Source: Flavobacterium sp.
Lineage (GTDB): Bacteria; Bacteroidota; Bacteroidia; Flavobacteriales; Flavobacteriaceae
NCBI GenBank assembly: GCA_024709705.1
Contig: JANJWE010000286.1
Span: 1 to 21,542, forward strand
Direction: 5' to 3'
Length of the DNA: 21,542 nucleotides
Shown: one piece after another, positions 12,868 through 21,542 of the stretch
How positions within the stretch are numbered: position 1 is the stretch's first letter
Layout of the letters: every line of letters starts with the position of its first letter
Translations under genes and position numbers: made by a program
The notes under the pieces: generated by a model
Database searches by the model: none
Told to the model about the DNA's origin: nothing
What the model saw: the letters and a program-made list of their open reading frames with translations, nothing else

Positions 12868-13590
12868 TTATTGATCTAATTTAAAAGTAATCGGAATACT
12901 CATGGTCATCCTAACCGGCTTACCTCTTTGTTTACCAGGTACCATTTTAGGAAGCTTAGACATAATTCTTTGTGCTTCTTTTTCAAGAGTAGGATAGGGA
13001 GCTCTCATGTTTGCAATAGATACACTTCCATCTTTTTCAATAACGAAACTTACAAATACTTTTCCTTGATGTCCGGCATCAATAGCCGCTTCAGGATAAG
13101 AAAAGTTTTTACGAATATGAGCTTGTATTTTCTCTTGAAAACAATCTTTTCGCTTTTCTTTGGCTACATTCTCACAACCCGGGAATAAAGGCACATCTTC
13201 AATAATTGCAAAAGGAACATCAACATCTGGTTCTTCTTCTTTTGCAACTACTACTTTTTCTGCTTTTACAACCTCTTCTTTTTGGTTGGTTTCGGTAGAT
13301 TGAATTTCTACTTCTTTAATTTCTTTTTTATCTTCTACGATTTTAAGAACCTCTGGTGCTGGTGGCGGTGGCGGTGGCGGTGGCGGTGGCGTGTTTAATT
13401 GCATTGTTACCGGCACATCTTCATCTAAGAAGCTATTGTCAACCTTTTGTGTAAGCCCTGACAAATCTTTCTCATATGTTTTAAGTTCAATTGCTAAGTA
13501 GGATAACGCAGCAATTGCAGCCAAACCTAGTTGGAAATAGAGTAAACTATTTCGTCTTGGGTCTACATTAGGATTCTTTTTTGGTTCCAT
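12868..13590 (-). CDS. Energy transducer TonB family protein (first copy)
   Basis: A 240-residue TonB-type protein. It has a transmembrane helix at about 16-35 (LYFQLGLAAIAALSYLAIE) and a linker with ten consecutive prolines (residues 68-77), followed by a Lys/Glu-rich stretch to about residue 120. The C-terminal TonB domain (about 135-240) carries Cys139-x10-Cys150-Phe, IRKNFSYPEAAIDAGHQG, VSFVIEKDGSV and LPKMVPGKQRGKPV. The proline run is encoded by a perfect hexanucleotide repeat. It is likely to span the periplasm and energise TonB-dependent receptors; which receptor is unknown. It is closed by a strong terminator; 49 bases separate its start from the vanZ stop. Its N-terminus (RRNSLLYFQLGL) closely matches that of the second copy (NGKLYFQLGL), indicating duplication. 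Confidence 0.93.
   Translation of the reverse strand: MEPKKNPNVDPRRNSLLYFQLGLAAIAALSYLAIELKTYEKDLSGLTQKVDNSFLDEDVPVTMQLNTPPPPPPPPPPAPEVLKIVEDKKEIKEVEIQSTETNQKEEVVKAEKVVVAKEEEPDVDVPFAIIEDVPLFPGCENVAKEKRKDCFQEKIQAHIRKNFSYPEAAIDAGHQGKVFVSFVIEKDGSVSIANMRAPYPTLEKEAQRIMSKLPKMVPGKQRGKPVRMTMSIPITFKLDQ
13361..13390. repeat. Five perfect tandem GGTGGC hexamers encoding the TonB proline run
   Basis: Five exact copies of GGTGGC (GCCACC on the coding strand) lie inside the first tonB gene. Each unit adds two prolines, so gain or loss of units keeps the frame and changes linker length. It is the most GC-rich short stretch I noticed in this AT-rich window. Confidence 0.9.
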
Positions 13591-13639
13591 ATTTTTGTTT
13601 TTGAAATGCTAATATAAATATTTATCGAAAATCTAAAAA

Positions 13640-14011
13640 TTATTTTTTAAAATTTAACCTTTTGGGAATACGTATCCCAACAAACCAAGCGGCAAAACAC
13701 CCGAAAGCATTTGCGACAACATCCGAAAATTGCGGACTTCTTTCTATTGGCAACACGCCTTGCAATACTTCAATAATTATGCCATAAAGCATCGCTAAAA
13801 CTATTGCAAAATTCCACTTGCTGTTTTCTCTTTCTGTAAAACTTATAACTAAAAAAAGTAAATAGGTTAAAACGAAGTAGAAAAAAAAATGGACTCCTTT
13901 ATCTAAATGTGGTATTGTAACACTAGTAAATTTATTCACTTTGATAAGACTTGTTATTGTAATGAAAACAAGCCATAAAAAAAGCAAAATAAATCTAATT
14001 ATTTTAGGCAC
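13640..14011 (-). CDS. VanZ family membrane protein
   Basis: A small VanZ-like protein (123 residues) with four hydrophobic helices (about 5-22, 41-57, 67-84 and 98-112). The family signature is present: [17 protein letters not shown] (residues 37-53), then [24 protein letters not shown] (81-104), which matches the VanZ pattern E-x2-Q-x(n)-P-x-R-x3-x-D-x3-N-x-x-G. The family is named for a teicoplanin-resistance protein, but most members have no known function; nothing here indicates resistance. The start is GTG at 14011, inside the last codons of gcvH (8-base overlap), so translation is probably coupled. It ends 49 bases before the first tonB gene. Confidence 0.85.
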   Translation of the reverse strand: MPKIIRFILLFLWLVFITITSLIKVNKFTSVTIPHLDKGVHFFFYFVLTYLLFLVISFTERENSKWNFAIVLAMLYGIIIEVLQGVLPIERSPQFSDVVANAFGCFAAWFVGIRIPKRLNFKK

Positions 14012-14384
14012 CTATCAGTTCTCTATATGCAGTACTGTCTAAAAGCGAATCAAAAGCAGAAGTATCTGAAACTTTTACCTTTACCATCCAGCCTTTTCCG
14101 TAAGGATCGTTGTTTACGTTTTCAGGATTAGTTTCCAATTCTTCATTAAACTCAATAATTTCTCCTGCCAATGGTAAAAACAAATCAGATACCGTTTTTA
14201 CAGCCTCAACTGTACCAAAAACTTCGTCTTGTTCTAAAGTTTGATCTAATGTTTCAACTTCAACATAAACGATGTCTCCTAACTCTTTTTGTGCAAAATC
14301 AGTGATACCTACAGTAGCGATATCACCTTCTAAACTCACCCATTCGTGGTCTTTTGTATACTTTAAATTTGATGGTATATTCAT
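14004..14384 (-). CDS. gcvH: Glycine cleavage system H protein
   Basis: A 126-residue lipoyl carrier of the glycine cleavage system, shuttling the aminomethyl group between the P, T and L proteins in the cytoplasm. The lipoylated lysine is Lys63 in the family motif [14 protein letters not shown], and the N-terminal [14 protein letters not shown] and central [17 protein letters not shown] are typical. The frame continues upstream to an alternative start at 14405, but ATG 14384 gives the standard N-terminus [15 protein letters not shown], and a promoter-like TACATTTG lies over the longer start. It is downstream of sprA, an arrangement I associate with flavobacteria. The vanZ start overlaps its stop. 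Confidence 0.97.
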   Translation of the reverse strand: MNIPSNLKYTKDHEWVSLEGDIATVGITDFAQKELGDIVYVEVETLDQTLEQDEVFGTVEAVKTVSDLFLPLAGEIIEFNEELETNPENVNNDPYGKGWMVKVKVSDTSAFDSLLDSTAYRELIGA

Positions 14385-14402
14385 GGTCCTTGTTTGTTTC
14401 AG

Positions 14403-14410
14403 CAAATGTA
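14403..14410 (-). promoter_or_regulatory. TAnnTTTG -7 box of gcvH
   Basis: The minus strand reads TACATTTG, an exact Bacteroidota -7 consensus, 18 bases before the gcvH ATG at 14384 and in the 71-base gap after the sprA stop. A run of nine T residues lies further upstream instead of a clear -33 TTTG. It suggests gcvH-vanZ can be transcribed independently of sprA. Confidence 0.45.
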
Positions 14411-14455
14411 ATTTTTATGGGCTTATTTTGAAAAAAAAACACACATTATTTTTTA

Positions 14456-17400
14456 TTAATTTCCAAAAGTATATCTGAGAGTAAATCCGGCTCTAATGTT
14501 GGTTAATGGGAACGCAGTAGAAATAACCGCTTTTGAAAATGTATGATCGTAATAAAATATAGCCGTCAAATTTTTGCTAAACATATAATCTGCATTAAGT
14601 TTTGCTGACCAAATGTTTTGACCCCCAGCCAATTGGTTATTGTCGTAATCTAGATAGCGTACAATAGTTTTGTTATCTCTAAAATTAAAATCAATACGCA
14701 AATTGATATCACTTTTTATAACGCCTTGTGGATTATCCGCTAATGCCGAATTGATGGTTACATCTTTTATTCTATATCCAAATCCGAGGACATACTCAAC
14801 CCCTTTCACTTCTGTTAAGAGATTGTTATCAAAACTCATGGATAAGGCTCTGTCTTTTTTCAACTCAGCTCCAACTCTAAACGAATTTTTCATTTCAAAA
14901 TCCAAACGGATTAAAGGATTAAATTGTTCTACCAAATTGACATTCTGCACCAATGTTTTATTGAAGAAATTACCGGCTTGATCGAGTTGGTTTGGGGCTC
15001 TATCGTATTCAAAATTTGATCTGAATGCATTAATGGTATAAGCCGCTTTGTAACTATGTTGTAATGAAAAACGCTTAAATCTATCTTTAAAAAACTTATA
15101 TCGCATTAACCCATTGTATTTGATATTCCAATTTGGAATGGGAACATCTCTAAAAATTCCCAAAGAAACATCCGAAGCACTTTTCCCGGAATAAGCTGCC
15201 AAGAATGAAGGAATCAATACCGCTTGACTGTTTCTTCCAAAACCAACCGGAAAACCAAAGTTTGGATTGGTTGGGTCTGTGACTCTGGGGATTTCTCCAA
15301 TATAATACCTTTCAGCTAAACGATTCGCTATTTCTAATCGATTCTCTCTAAAATCTTGGAATGCCTCCGATGTAAACTCATCACTCTTTTTGAATGCGGT
15401 TTTTATTAATGACGTAGAAATAGAATAATTACCTGTAGTGTAGGGAGATCTTGAATTGTATTGTCCATCAGTGATATCGTATTGTTCGGAATAATTTTCC
15501 AAATAATTGCGATCTGCAGTTAAGTCAATAGTAAAATCAGGAAACAAATCTACTTTAGCCGTAGCATTCAATTGCTTGGTTACTACTTGTGCATAACTTT
15601 GGTTAAAATCCGGAAATACGGTAAGCCATCCTCTTCGAGCAGCTTCAAAACGCACATCGTCTTGCAAACCAAACACAAATCCCATAGTTGGTCTTGAGGT
15701 TCCCAGAAAACCTAACGATTGAGTATATCCCGGCAGAACGGTTCCTTCATTTTGAGTATAATTAATTTGAATATTTTTTACAGAAGTCAAAACCCCAATT
15801 AATCCATCCAAAAACACATTACCCTGATTTTGTTGTGGTTGTCGAGTACTGGTGATTTTTTCTCCGGGTTTAGGAGGTGCCGTTTTTGCCGGCTGCTTTG
15901 GTTTAGCAGAACTTTTAGTTAATCCGATGTATTTGTAAAACAAATCCATGTTTAATGTGGTGTTCAAACGATGTGAACCTGAATTTTGGACTGTATTTCC
16001 TAAATCGTAAATAATACCTTCCTCGGTTTCAACAGAAGACAAAGCCAATGAAGAACGCTGCCAACTGTATGTACCGGTATAAGAATAATTTGACTTTAAG
16101 AAACTTAAAAAGGGTAACTTACTCAGAGGCAAGTCATAATTTACAATTAACTGTTGATTGTGCTGATCCGGTAGACCAATATCCCAATAATTATCAAAAA
16201 TTCGATCTGAATCGTCTACAGAACCATCTTCACTTATATAACTTCTAACAATATTACTTCGGTTTGCCGTGTAGTTTAATTTTAACGATTTGGTTAAATT
16301 GTAATTAAATCCATATTGGTAATTAAACAAATAATTTCTTCTGTAGAGCGGGTCTAATGCTATACCCTCTACATCTACTTGTCTAAATTGTTGCCGGTTG
16401 TATTGTCTGATTATGTTGGAACTAAAATTAATATTGGTGGGCAAATAATTAAAATTAAAATCACGTAACAACTGCCAATATTTAGACTTGTTCATGAACT
16501 TAGCACTTTTTAGAGGCTCAATGGGTTTTGATTGAAAAGCAAAGGTATAATCAACTGCAGTTCGTGTTTGCTGATCTATAAAATCTTCTATTTCATAATT
16601 ATGTCGTTCAACTTCGTTGAAAGAATGAGATAAAGTTAAATTTTCAACATCATAAACTCGGGCTTTTTGGTCCGGACCCCTGTCTTTCTTAACCCCTATA
16701 AAATTGATACTTTTCCGTTTGGTATAATCAACGGCTCGTTGTTCAATGTTATCTCTTTCTGCAGCACTCTCTGTAACTGATAGTAATTGGTCTAATCTGA
16801 TATCTTGATTAAACGGGTCGTATTCGGGAGTAATTGTTTGTTCGCCAACCGCATAATTAAAAGGGAGAGTAATAGCCCATTTTTTGGGTAATAACTTTCC
16901 AAGATTCAAGTTGGTTACAATATCATATTGTTGCATATCTTCCCGACTTCTTTCATTTACTCCTTGTTCGAGAGAACCAAATCCGATGGTACTCATTCTT
17001 CCGGTCGCGGAAACTGTGGCAAAATCGGCAGCATTTGCATCTAAATTCATAACAGCAGCCATACCGGCTTTGTTTTTTAATCCGGCTACCCGAAGTTCGT
17101 TAAACCAAACTTCACCTCGGATACTGTTTAACTCAACTTGCCCTGTTTTACTGTTTCGCAATCCCAACATTAAGGTTCTTACCAAACCAAAATTGGGATT
17201 TCCTTTAATTCCCAAACGAAGTTTATTGGGTTTTCCGGCAGCAGATGGATCTAATTCTTCTTCATTTAAAAAGTAAATCTCATCCGGATTTGGATTTGAA
17301 CCGGTAATTGAAAGCACTTTCAACTTGGTTAACAAAGCCAATTTTAAATCAATCTCATTGGCTTCGGGCCAAATTTCTTCTGCAATGGAAGTACCGTGGG

Positions 17401-20400
17401 GTGTTACTTTTAAAGGTATTTCAACTTGATAAAAGTTTTGTGTAAAATCATTTCCAAAACGAATGAATGCAACCATTTCATCATCTTGAAGTCTGTTAGG
17501 ATCTAAATTATTCTCTAAAGCCTCGGCATGAATAAACATTTTCAATTTTTCAAACTGTCTTAAATCAACTTCAAGGTTTTTAAAAACAGCTCGTGAATCT
17601 CCGGGTTCCAATCCTCCGGGCAAACTTGAATTTCTTTTACTTACTCGTAAAGAAAGGGACTGTTCATTTTGATTTATAACTGTATTGTTATTAAAAAGCT
17701 GCTCCCGTCTAACCCCAGGAGGCAACACATAGTTTATAGGAGTACGGTTACTGTTTTCCTGAACATTTACAGAAAGCACATCAAATCCGGTATTGTCCTC
17801 TTCGTCTTGTTGTGGCGTTTCATTAGGATCTAAAGCTCCTAAAAATCTTCTCCATTCCCCTCTAACTAATTCAAGAACACCAAAACGCAGTGTTATTTCT
17901 TCGCTAAAACCGGTCATAAACATTCTCATGAAACGAATGGATCTAAAATCAGAAATACTGCCTATCTTATTATCAAATTGGGTAACCGGAATTTTAAATT
18001 GCAACCATCTTGCCGGAGGCAAAGGTAAACTTCCCGATCCTTGAGGTCTTGAGGGCAACTCTCTTATATCGGTAATATAATTTTCTCCCACTGTCATATT
18101 GGGAGTAACATTTATTTTATATTCATAGTAAGCATTAATCGTGTTCATTGTATTGTCCCGATTAATATCTTCTACATCCGGCAAAGTTGAATTTCCACGA
18201 TTGTTATCTGTGACATTAACCGGTGAATTTCTTTCCAAACCATTGTAATTTTTGTAACGTTGTATCACATTGCCCGAAGTACTTAGATAAAACTCATAAT
18301 TATCTGCTGCCGGATCTGTAAATGAAGCAAACGATGGAAAAAGAGATGCCTCTTCTTCATCATTGATCCCATCTAAACCTAAATCTTGTACGGCTCTATT
18401 GGCATTGTTGGTATCAAAAGCATAAATAAGCGATTGTGATGCGGGCACTTTACCCCAAATTGTGGGTATTGTAGGTTGGTTTGAACCTGCTTCCGGTAAA
18501 CCGTTCTCATACTGTTTTCTTCCATCTTTAAGAACATCTTCTGAGATTTCTCCAAGATTGAAATAGATTTCTCCCGTGTTAGATTGAGGCGTTTCATCAG
18601 TACCAAAATAGGGATCTAACATCCAAAATTGAATGTATTCCACGTTACCTTGCTCAAAGTTGGTTGCATTTATTGCTCTCATTATCCCACCAAAATTTTG
18701 TTCCGGATTGGATAATTGGTTATCCGGAGTAGTAGAAGGATTAAAATTATAAGGCCCTCGTTCTCTCGGATAATAGGTTAAATCGAGGGTATTTATAACG
18801 GTTTGTTGACCTTGAGCGATATCGGTAACCGGGAAAATTTCGTCTATGAAAATTCTACGGGTACGGTTTAAAACCATATCGGCATCTGAAATTCCACCGG
18901 GACGTTGACTGGTATAAAAAATTGGATCTACTGTATACCAAGATAACTTTGCTCTTCTGAAACCATACTGTAAAGTGCTTGAATTTCCAAAGAAATCATA
19001 TGTACTCGTTTGAGTTCTCTCTGGCACACTTGCTAAACTCCAAGCCAGAGAAGATTTCATGTCAATAGTAGTTTGAGAACCCTCAAAATCGTCTACATAT
19101 AATGTGGATTCCCCTTGAAAATTATCTGCTTTTGGTGTATTAGGTTGTAAAAAAGCTACTTCCCCTCTTATTGATATGTTAGAAGGAACATCGGTGTCAA
19201 TATTTGGTAATTTATTAACCAATCGAGTTAAAAAAGGAACTTCAGTGGAGTAATTTCCGTTAAAACCAAAAATCGTATTGTTTACAGACTCTTGCCCAAA
19301 TGTTGATTTTTGAGTAAAGGGTCTTTCGGTCATTTTGATAAGAGTGGCTCCAATTTGGAACTTTTCTGAGAATTGATGATCTACATTGACTCCCATAAAT
19401 CTTCTTGTTTGTTGACCAAAAACAGAGTTATTCTCTACCGAAATATTAATGGGAGCACCAGAAGCTTGCAAAGAAGGATCTAAAATTCGCACTTTACCAA
19501 ACTGATAATTCACAATATAATCAATTCCTTCAACCAGTGTTCTTCCTCCTACGGTTACTACTACAGAACCTCTGGGCACATTAAACGCTCCAATAGAAAT
19601 ACCGTCACCTCCTTCAGATTTGTATCTGCCTCGTAGTAAGAATTTGTTCTTATCACTATCTTGGAGAGCAGCAGCTTGAGTACTTCTATACATGCTTCTA
19701 TACACATACTTTGTTTGATTGGAGTTGTAACCCGTTGTCGTATTATCATAATCTTCCAACGGATTTGTTGTTCTCAACTTTTCAAAAAGATGTTTACCAA
19801 AGGGCTCTACCGTTGTAAAAATAATTCGCCCATTTTGAGCATCAATGGTAGTTCCCGGAATAAAGTCAAAAAAACCATCTCCACCGTCTTGTGGATCATT
19901 AGTAAAATTTAATCGGTCTACATTAAACACCTTTAAAAGTGGCGTTTCTGTAACATCGGTCGGTAAAGGTAAAGGAGGTGTTCCAGCCGGAGTAATGTAA
20001 TTTAAAGGTGAAGGATCTGTGTATAAAATATTGAACCTGAAATCTTCTTGAGTAAGCTGAAAAGCCCCAGGTATTTGATAGATATTTTTCATCATCAAAT
20101 TCCAAATGGGTTTGTCTACATTCGTTAAATTACTTTTAAGCATTTTCAAAATCAAACACTGTGTAACCGGAATATTGGTTGCCGCATCTACAACTGTAGC
20201 TTCTACGCCATCATTTCCAAATTCACCTACTTGATATACCTGATCTCCAACAGTATACTGGTAAGCAACAGCAATTACTTCATCATTGGCTAAACGCTGT
20301 TGAAGCGAGATGTAGCCCAATTGTGGATGAAAAGTATATTCATTGGGCATTAATTTTCTGGCATTTTCTAACTTGGAATAATCTAAGCCTTCAATAGCTT

Positions 20401-21542
20401 GGTAATTGAAACCATTATTGGCAGAAATAATTTCTCTAATTGCCGGATTTAACAAACCGCCACCCGATTGAATTAATGCCGGATCAAAGTCGTTGTTTGC
20501 GTTGTTAGAAGGCGTATTAGGTCCTTGATTAAAAAATCCGGGCGGTATCGGATTGATACCAACAATCTCAGAATCATCAAAACCGTTGAACTGAGCTTCA
20601 CCCAAATCTTGTAAAGCGATGATATTTCTTAAATTATTTCCCTCCGGTGTCGTATTGATTCGGTTTTGTCTATTGGTTATCCAAACTTCAATACGAGTAA
20701 TTTGGACACGGCTATCAATTAAAGGATAGTTTCGTAACGATGCGTCGTATCGGTTACGGAAATATTGCGAAAGGAAAAAGTGACGATCAGCATCGTAATC
20801 CAAAGCAAAAAGGTCAAACTCTTGAATAGTACCCCCGCCTTCGGCAGTTACGGCACGAGTTTGTGATTTTTGCTCAGAAAAAATACCGGTTATTGTAGTT
20901 TTTCCAAATTGTAGTTGTGCTTTAACCCCAAATAAACTTTGAGCACCCCGTATTAAAGTGTTGTTCAATGGCATACTTATGTTACCAATTTCTAATGCTT
21001 TGAGAATAGCATCTTCATCGGGAGCATATTCTAACTTTATTAAATTTTGAAAAGCATAAGTTGATTGAGTATCATATTGAGCATTCACATTGAGTCGCGT
21101 ACCTACTTTCCCGGTTAAGCTCATATTAATCCTTTGATCAAAATCAAAAGTAGTATTCACCCGGTTTCTTGGTGAAAAAGAAGGATTATCTTGTTTGGTA
21201 TATCTAACACCCAAGTCCATCTCTACAGAACCTCTGGGTTGTACATCAATAGTATTACTACCAAATATGGTTTCAAAAAAACCGGAATTCACATAATATC
21301 TAGGCAATAAGTCCTTTTTAGCCTCTTCGGATCCCGCTTTCTTACCTTCAATAGCATCTAATTTTTGCTTAAAATAAGCTCTCATAGACTCCCGCATTAC
21401 TAACTCTTGATATTCTTTAGGCGTAAGTATTACGGGATAATTAATATTAAATTCTCCAAACTTACTATTGTAAATATATCTGTCTGTTACCGGGTCATAA
21501 GTATAAGCCGATACAATACTTGGAGGATTATTCAATTTGATT
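14456..21542 (-). CDS. sprA: SprA, outer-membrane translocon of type IX secretion and gliding motility (5' partial)
   Basis: A giant outer-membrane barrel, the main pore of the type IX secretion system (Sov in Porphyromonas), which exports proteins with a C-terminal sorting domain, including gliding adhesins. The window holds about 2361 codons. Family features are the early NPPSIVSAYTYDPVTDRYIY, SLFGVKAQLQFGKTTITGIF, NVDHQFSEKFQIGATLIKM and the closing RAGFTLRYTFGN, with many aromatic strands throughout. F. johnsoniae SprA has about 2400 residues, so only some 40 N-terminal residues, including the signal peptide, are missing. The frame is open through the right edge: the TTG at 21535 is an internal Leu codon preceded in frame by Ile-Lys. 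No frameshift or internal stop is seen. A Lys/Pro/Gln-rich low-complexity stretch is encoded at about 15822-15921. gcvH follows after 71 bases. Confidence 0.96.
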   Translation of the reverse strand, partial: IKLNNPPSIVSAYTYDPVTDRYIYNSKFGEFNINYPVILTPKEYQELVMRESMRAYFKQKLDAIEGKKAGSEEAKKDLLPRYYVNSGFFETIFGSNTIDVQPRGSVEMDLGVRYTKQDNPSFSPRNRVNTTFDFDQRINMSLTGKVGTRLNVNAQYDTQSTYAFQNLIKLEYAPDEDAILKALEIGNISMPLNNTLIRGAQSLFGVKAQLQFGKTTITGIFSEQKSQTRAVTAEGGGTIQEFDLFALDYDADRHFFLSQYFRNRYDASLRNYPLIDSRVQITRIEVWITNRQNRINTTPEGNNLRNIIALQDLGEAQFNGFDDSEIVGINPIPPGFFNQGPNTPSNNANNDFDPALIQSGGGLLNPAIREIISANNGFNYQAIEGLDYSKLENARKLMPNEYTFHPQLGYISLQQRLANDEVIAVAYQYTVGDQVYQVGEFGNDGVEATVVDAATNIPVTQCLILKMLKSNLTNVDKPIWNLMMKNIYQIPGAFQLTQEDFRFNILYTDPSPLNYITPAGTPPLPLPTDVTETPLLKVFNVDRLNFTNDPQDGGDGFFDFIPGTTIDAQNGRIIFTTVEPFGKHLFEKLRTTNPLEDYDNTTTGYNSNQTKYVYRSMYRSTQAAALQDSDKNKFLLRGRYKSEGGDGISIGAFNVPRGSVVVTVGGRTLVEGIDYIVNYQFGKVRILDPSLQASGAPINISVENNSVFGQQTRRFMGVNVDHQFSEKFQIGATLIKMTERPFTQKSTFGQESVNNTIFGFNGNYSTEVPFLTRLVNKLPNIDTDVPSNISIRGEVAFLQPNTPKADNFQGESTLYVDDFEGSQTTIDMKSSLAWSLASVPERTQTSTYDFFGNSSTLQYGFRRAKLSWYTVDPIFYTSQRPGGISDADMVLNRTRRIFIDEIFPVTDIAQGQQTVINTLDLTYYPRERGPYNFNPSTTPDNQLSNPEQNFGGIMRAINATNFEQGNVEYIQFWMLDPYFGTDETPQSNTGEIYFNLGEISEDVLKDGRKQYENGLPEAGSNQPTIPTIWGKVPASQSLIYAFDTNNANRAVQDLGLDGINDEEEASLFPSFASFTDPAADNYEFYLSTSGNVIQRYKNYNGLERNSPVNVTDNNRGNSTLPDVEDINRDNTMNTINAYYEYKINVTPNMTVGENYITDIRELPSRPQGSGSLPLPPARWLQFKIPVTQFDNKIGSISDFRSIRFMRMFMTGFSEEITLRFGVLELVRGEWRRFLGALDPNETPQQDEEDNTGFDVLSVNVQENSNRTPINYVLPPGVRREQLFNNNTVINQNEQSLSLRVSKRNSSLPGGLEPGDSRAVFKNLEVDLRQFEKLKMFIHAEALENNLDPNRLQDDEMVAFIRFGNDFTQNFYQVEIPLKVTPHGTSIAEEIWPEANEIDLKLALLTKLKVLSITGSNPNPDEIYFLNEEELDPSAAGKPNKLRLGIKGNPNFGLVRTLMLGLRNSKTGQVELNSIRGEVWFNELRVAGLKNKAGMAAVMNLDANAADFATVSATGRMSTIGFGSLEQGVNERSREDMQQYDIVTNLNLGKLLPKKWAITLPFNYAVGEQTITPEYDPFNQDIRLDQLLSVTESAAERDNIEQRAVDYTKRKSINFIGVKKDRGPDQKARVYDVENLTLSHSFNEVERHNYEIEDFIDQQTRTAVDYTFAFQSKPIEPLKSAKFMNKSKYWQLLRDFNFNYLPTNINFSSNIIRQYNRQQFRQVDVEGIALDPLYRRNYLFNYQYGFNYNLTKSLKLNYTANRSNIVRSYISEDGSVDDSDRIFDNYWDIGLPDQHNQQLIVNYDLPLSKLPFLSFLKSNYSYTGTYSWQRSSLALSSVETEEGIIYDLGNTVQNSGSHRLNTTLNMDLFYKYIGLTKSSAKPKQPAKTAPPKPGEKITSTRQPQQNQGNVFLDGLIGVLTSVKNIQINYTQNEGTVLPGYTQSLGFLGTSRPTMGFVFGLQDDVRFEAARRGWLTVFPDFNQSYAQVVTKQLNATAKVDLFPDFTIDLTADRNYLENYSEQYDITDGQYNSRSPYTTGNYSISTSLIKTAFKKSDEFTSEAFQDFRENRLEIANRLAERYYIGEIPRVTDPTNPNFGFPVGFGRNSQAVLIPSFLAAYSGKSASDVSLGIFRDVPIPNWNIKYNGLMRYKFFKDRFKRFSLQHSYKAAYTINAFRSNFEYDRAPNQLDQAGNFFNKTLVQNVNLVEQFNPLIRLDFEMKNSFRVGAELKKDRALSMSFDNNLLTEVKGVEYVLGFGYRIKDVTINSALADNPQGVIKSDINLRIDFNFRDNKTIVRYLDYDNNQLAGGQNIWSAKLNADYMFSKNLTAIFYYDHTFSKAVISTAFPLTNIRAGFTLRYTFGN

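Noticed and set aside
13361..13390. CRISPR-like or regulatory repeat
   Set aside because: The hexamers are contiguous and in frame, and they encode the TonB proline run; there are no spacers.
13614..13625. ATAAATATTTAT palindrome upstream of the first tonB
   Set aside because: Pure A/T palindromes of this size are expected by chance in this composition, and it has no T-run or known operator pattern.
13640..14011. Glycopeptide resistance gene because of the VanZ name
   Set aside because: The VanZ fold is widespread in genomes without resistance, and no vanHAX-type gene is nearby.
14411..14455. Possible terminator after sprA
   Set aside because: There is a run of nine T residues on the minus strand, but only a weak A/T pairing precedes it; no GC-containing stem was found.
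16884..18044. Open frames on the plus strand opposite sprA
   Set aside because: They run antisense within a highly conserved coding region, with no family resemblance; they are shadows of sprA codon usage.
21533..21535. TTG at 21535 as start of SprA
   Set aside because: In-frame codons for Ile-Lys precede it and the sequence fits the internal SprA motif before NPPSIVS; the true start and signal peptide are outside the window.

Overview
The window looks like ordinary core chromosome of a flavobacterium (Bacteroidota, family Flavobacteriaceae or a close relative). The DNA is AT-rich, with about one third G+C judged by eye. Ribosome-binding sites are weak and several genes carry the Bacteroidota -7 box TAnnTTTG. 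The gene content also fits: sprA of the type IX secretion and gliding machinery, a RemB-like gliding protein, flavobacterial TonB proteins and a SCO/DUF420/subunit III/subunit IV cytochrome oxidase block. I see no tRNA, rRNA, CRISPR array, phage, transposase or plasmid gene. All genes but one are on the minus strand.

Layout from left to right. (1) 1-2174: the end of an efflux operon, with a TolC-type outer-membrane channel followed by an HlyD/MacA-type adaptor. The adaptor's reading frame is cut by stop codons close to the window edge. (2) 2311-3717, plus strand: a DUF4403 lipoprotein, divergent from tolC and tail-to-tail with the next block. (3) 3720-5894: a cytochrome oxidase maturation operon, read right to left: a cysteine-free SCO-like protein, a SCO copper chaperone, a DUF420 membrane protein and a small secreted CxxC protein. 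(4) 5969-8993: heme O synthase CyoE, two subunit III proteins (one with a large insert) and a subunit IV protein, closed by a strong terminator. (5) 9117-13590: remB-like, deoC and two tonB-type genes. Two clear terminators separate the tonB genes from each other and from deoC-remB. (6) 13640-21542: sprA (5' end outside the window), gcvH with its own promoter-like box, and a VanZ-family gene overlapping the end of gcvH.

Working together: regions 3 and 4 provide assembly factors and accessory subunits for a heme-copper oxidase whose subunits I and II lie elsewhere. SprA is the outer-membrane pore of type IX secretion, which exports gliding adhesins, and RemB is linked to gliding in Flavobacterium. 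The TonB proteins energise outer-membrane transport.

I do not find a wholly new system. The observations I would check first are: a TonB-C-like domain with the same Cys-x10-Cys-Phe signature at the N-terminus of the RemB-like barrel, next to two TonB genes; a nested inverted repeat upstream of cyoE, a gene that has no ATG start; the broken hlyD at the left edge; and two uncharacterised proteins (CxxC and cysteine-free SCO-like) in the oxidase maturation operon.
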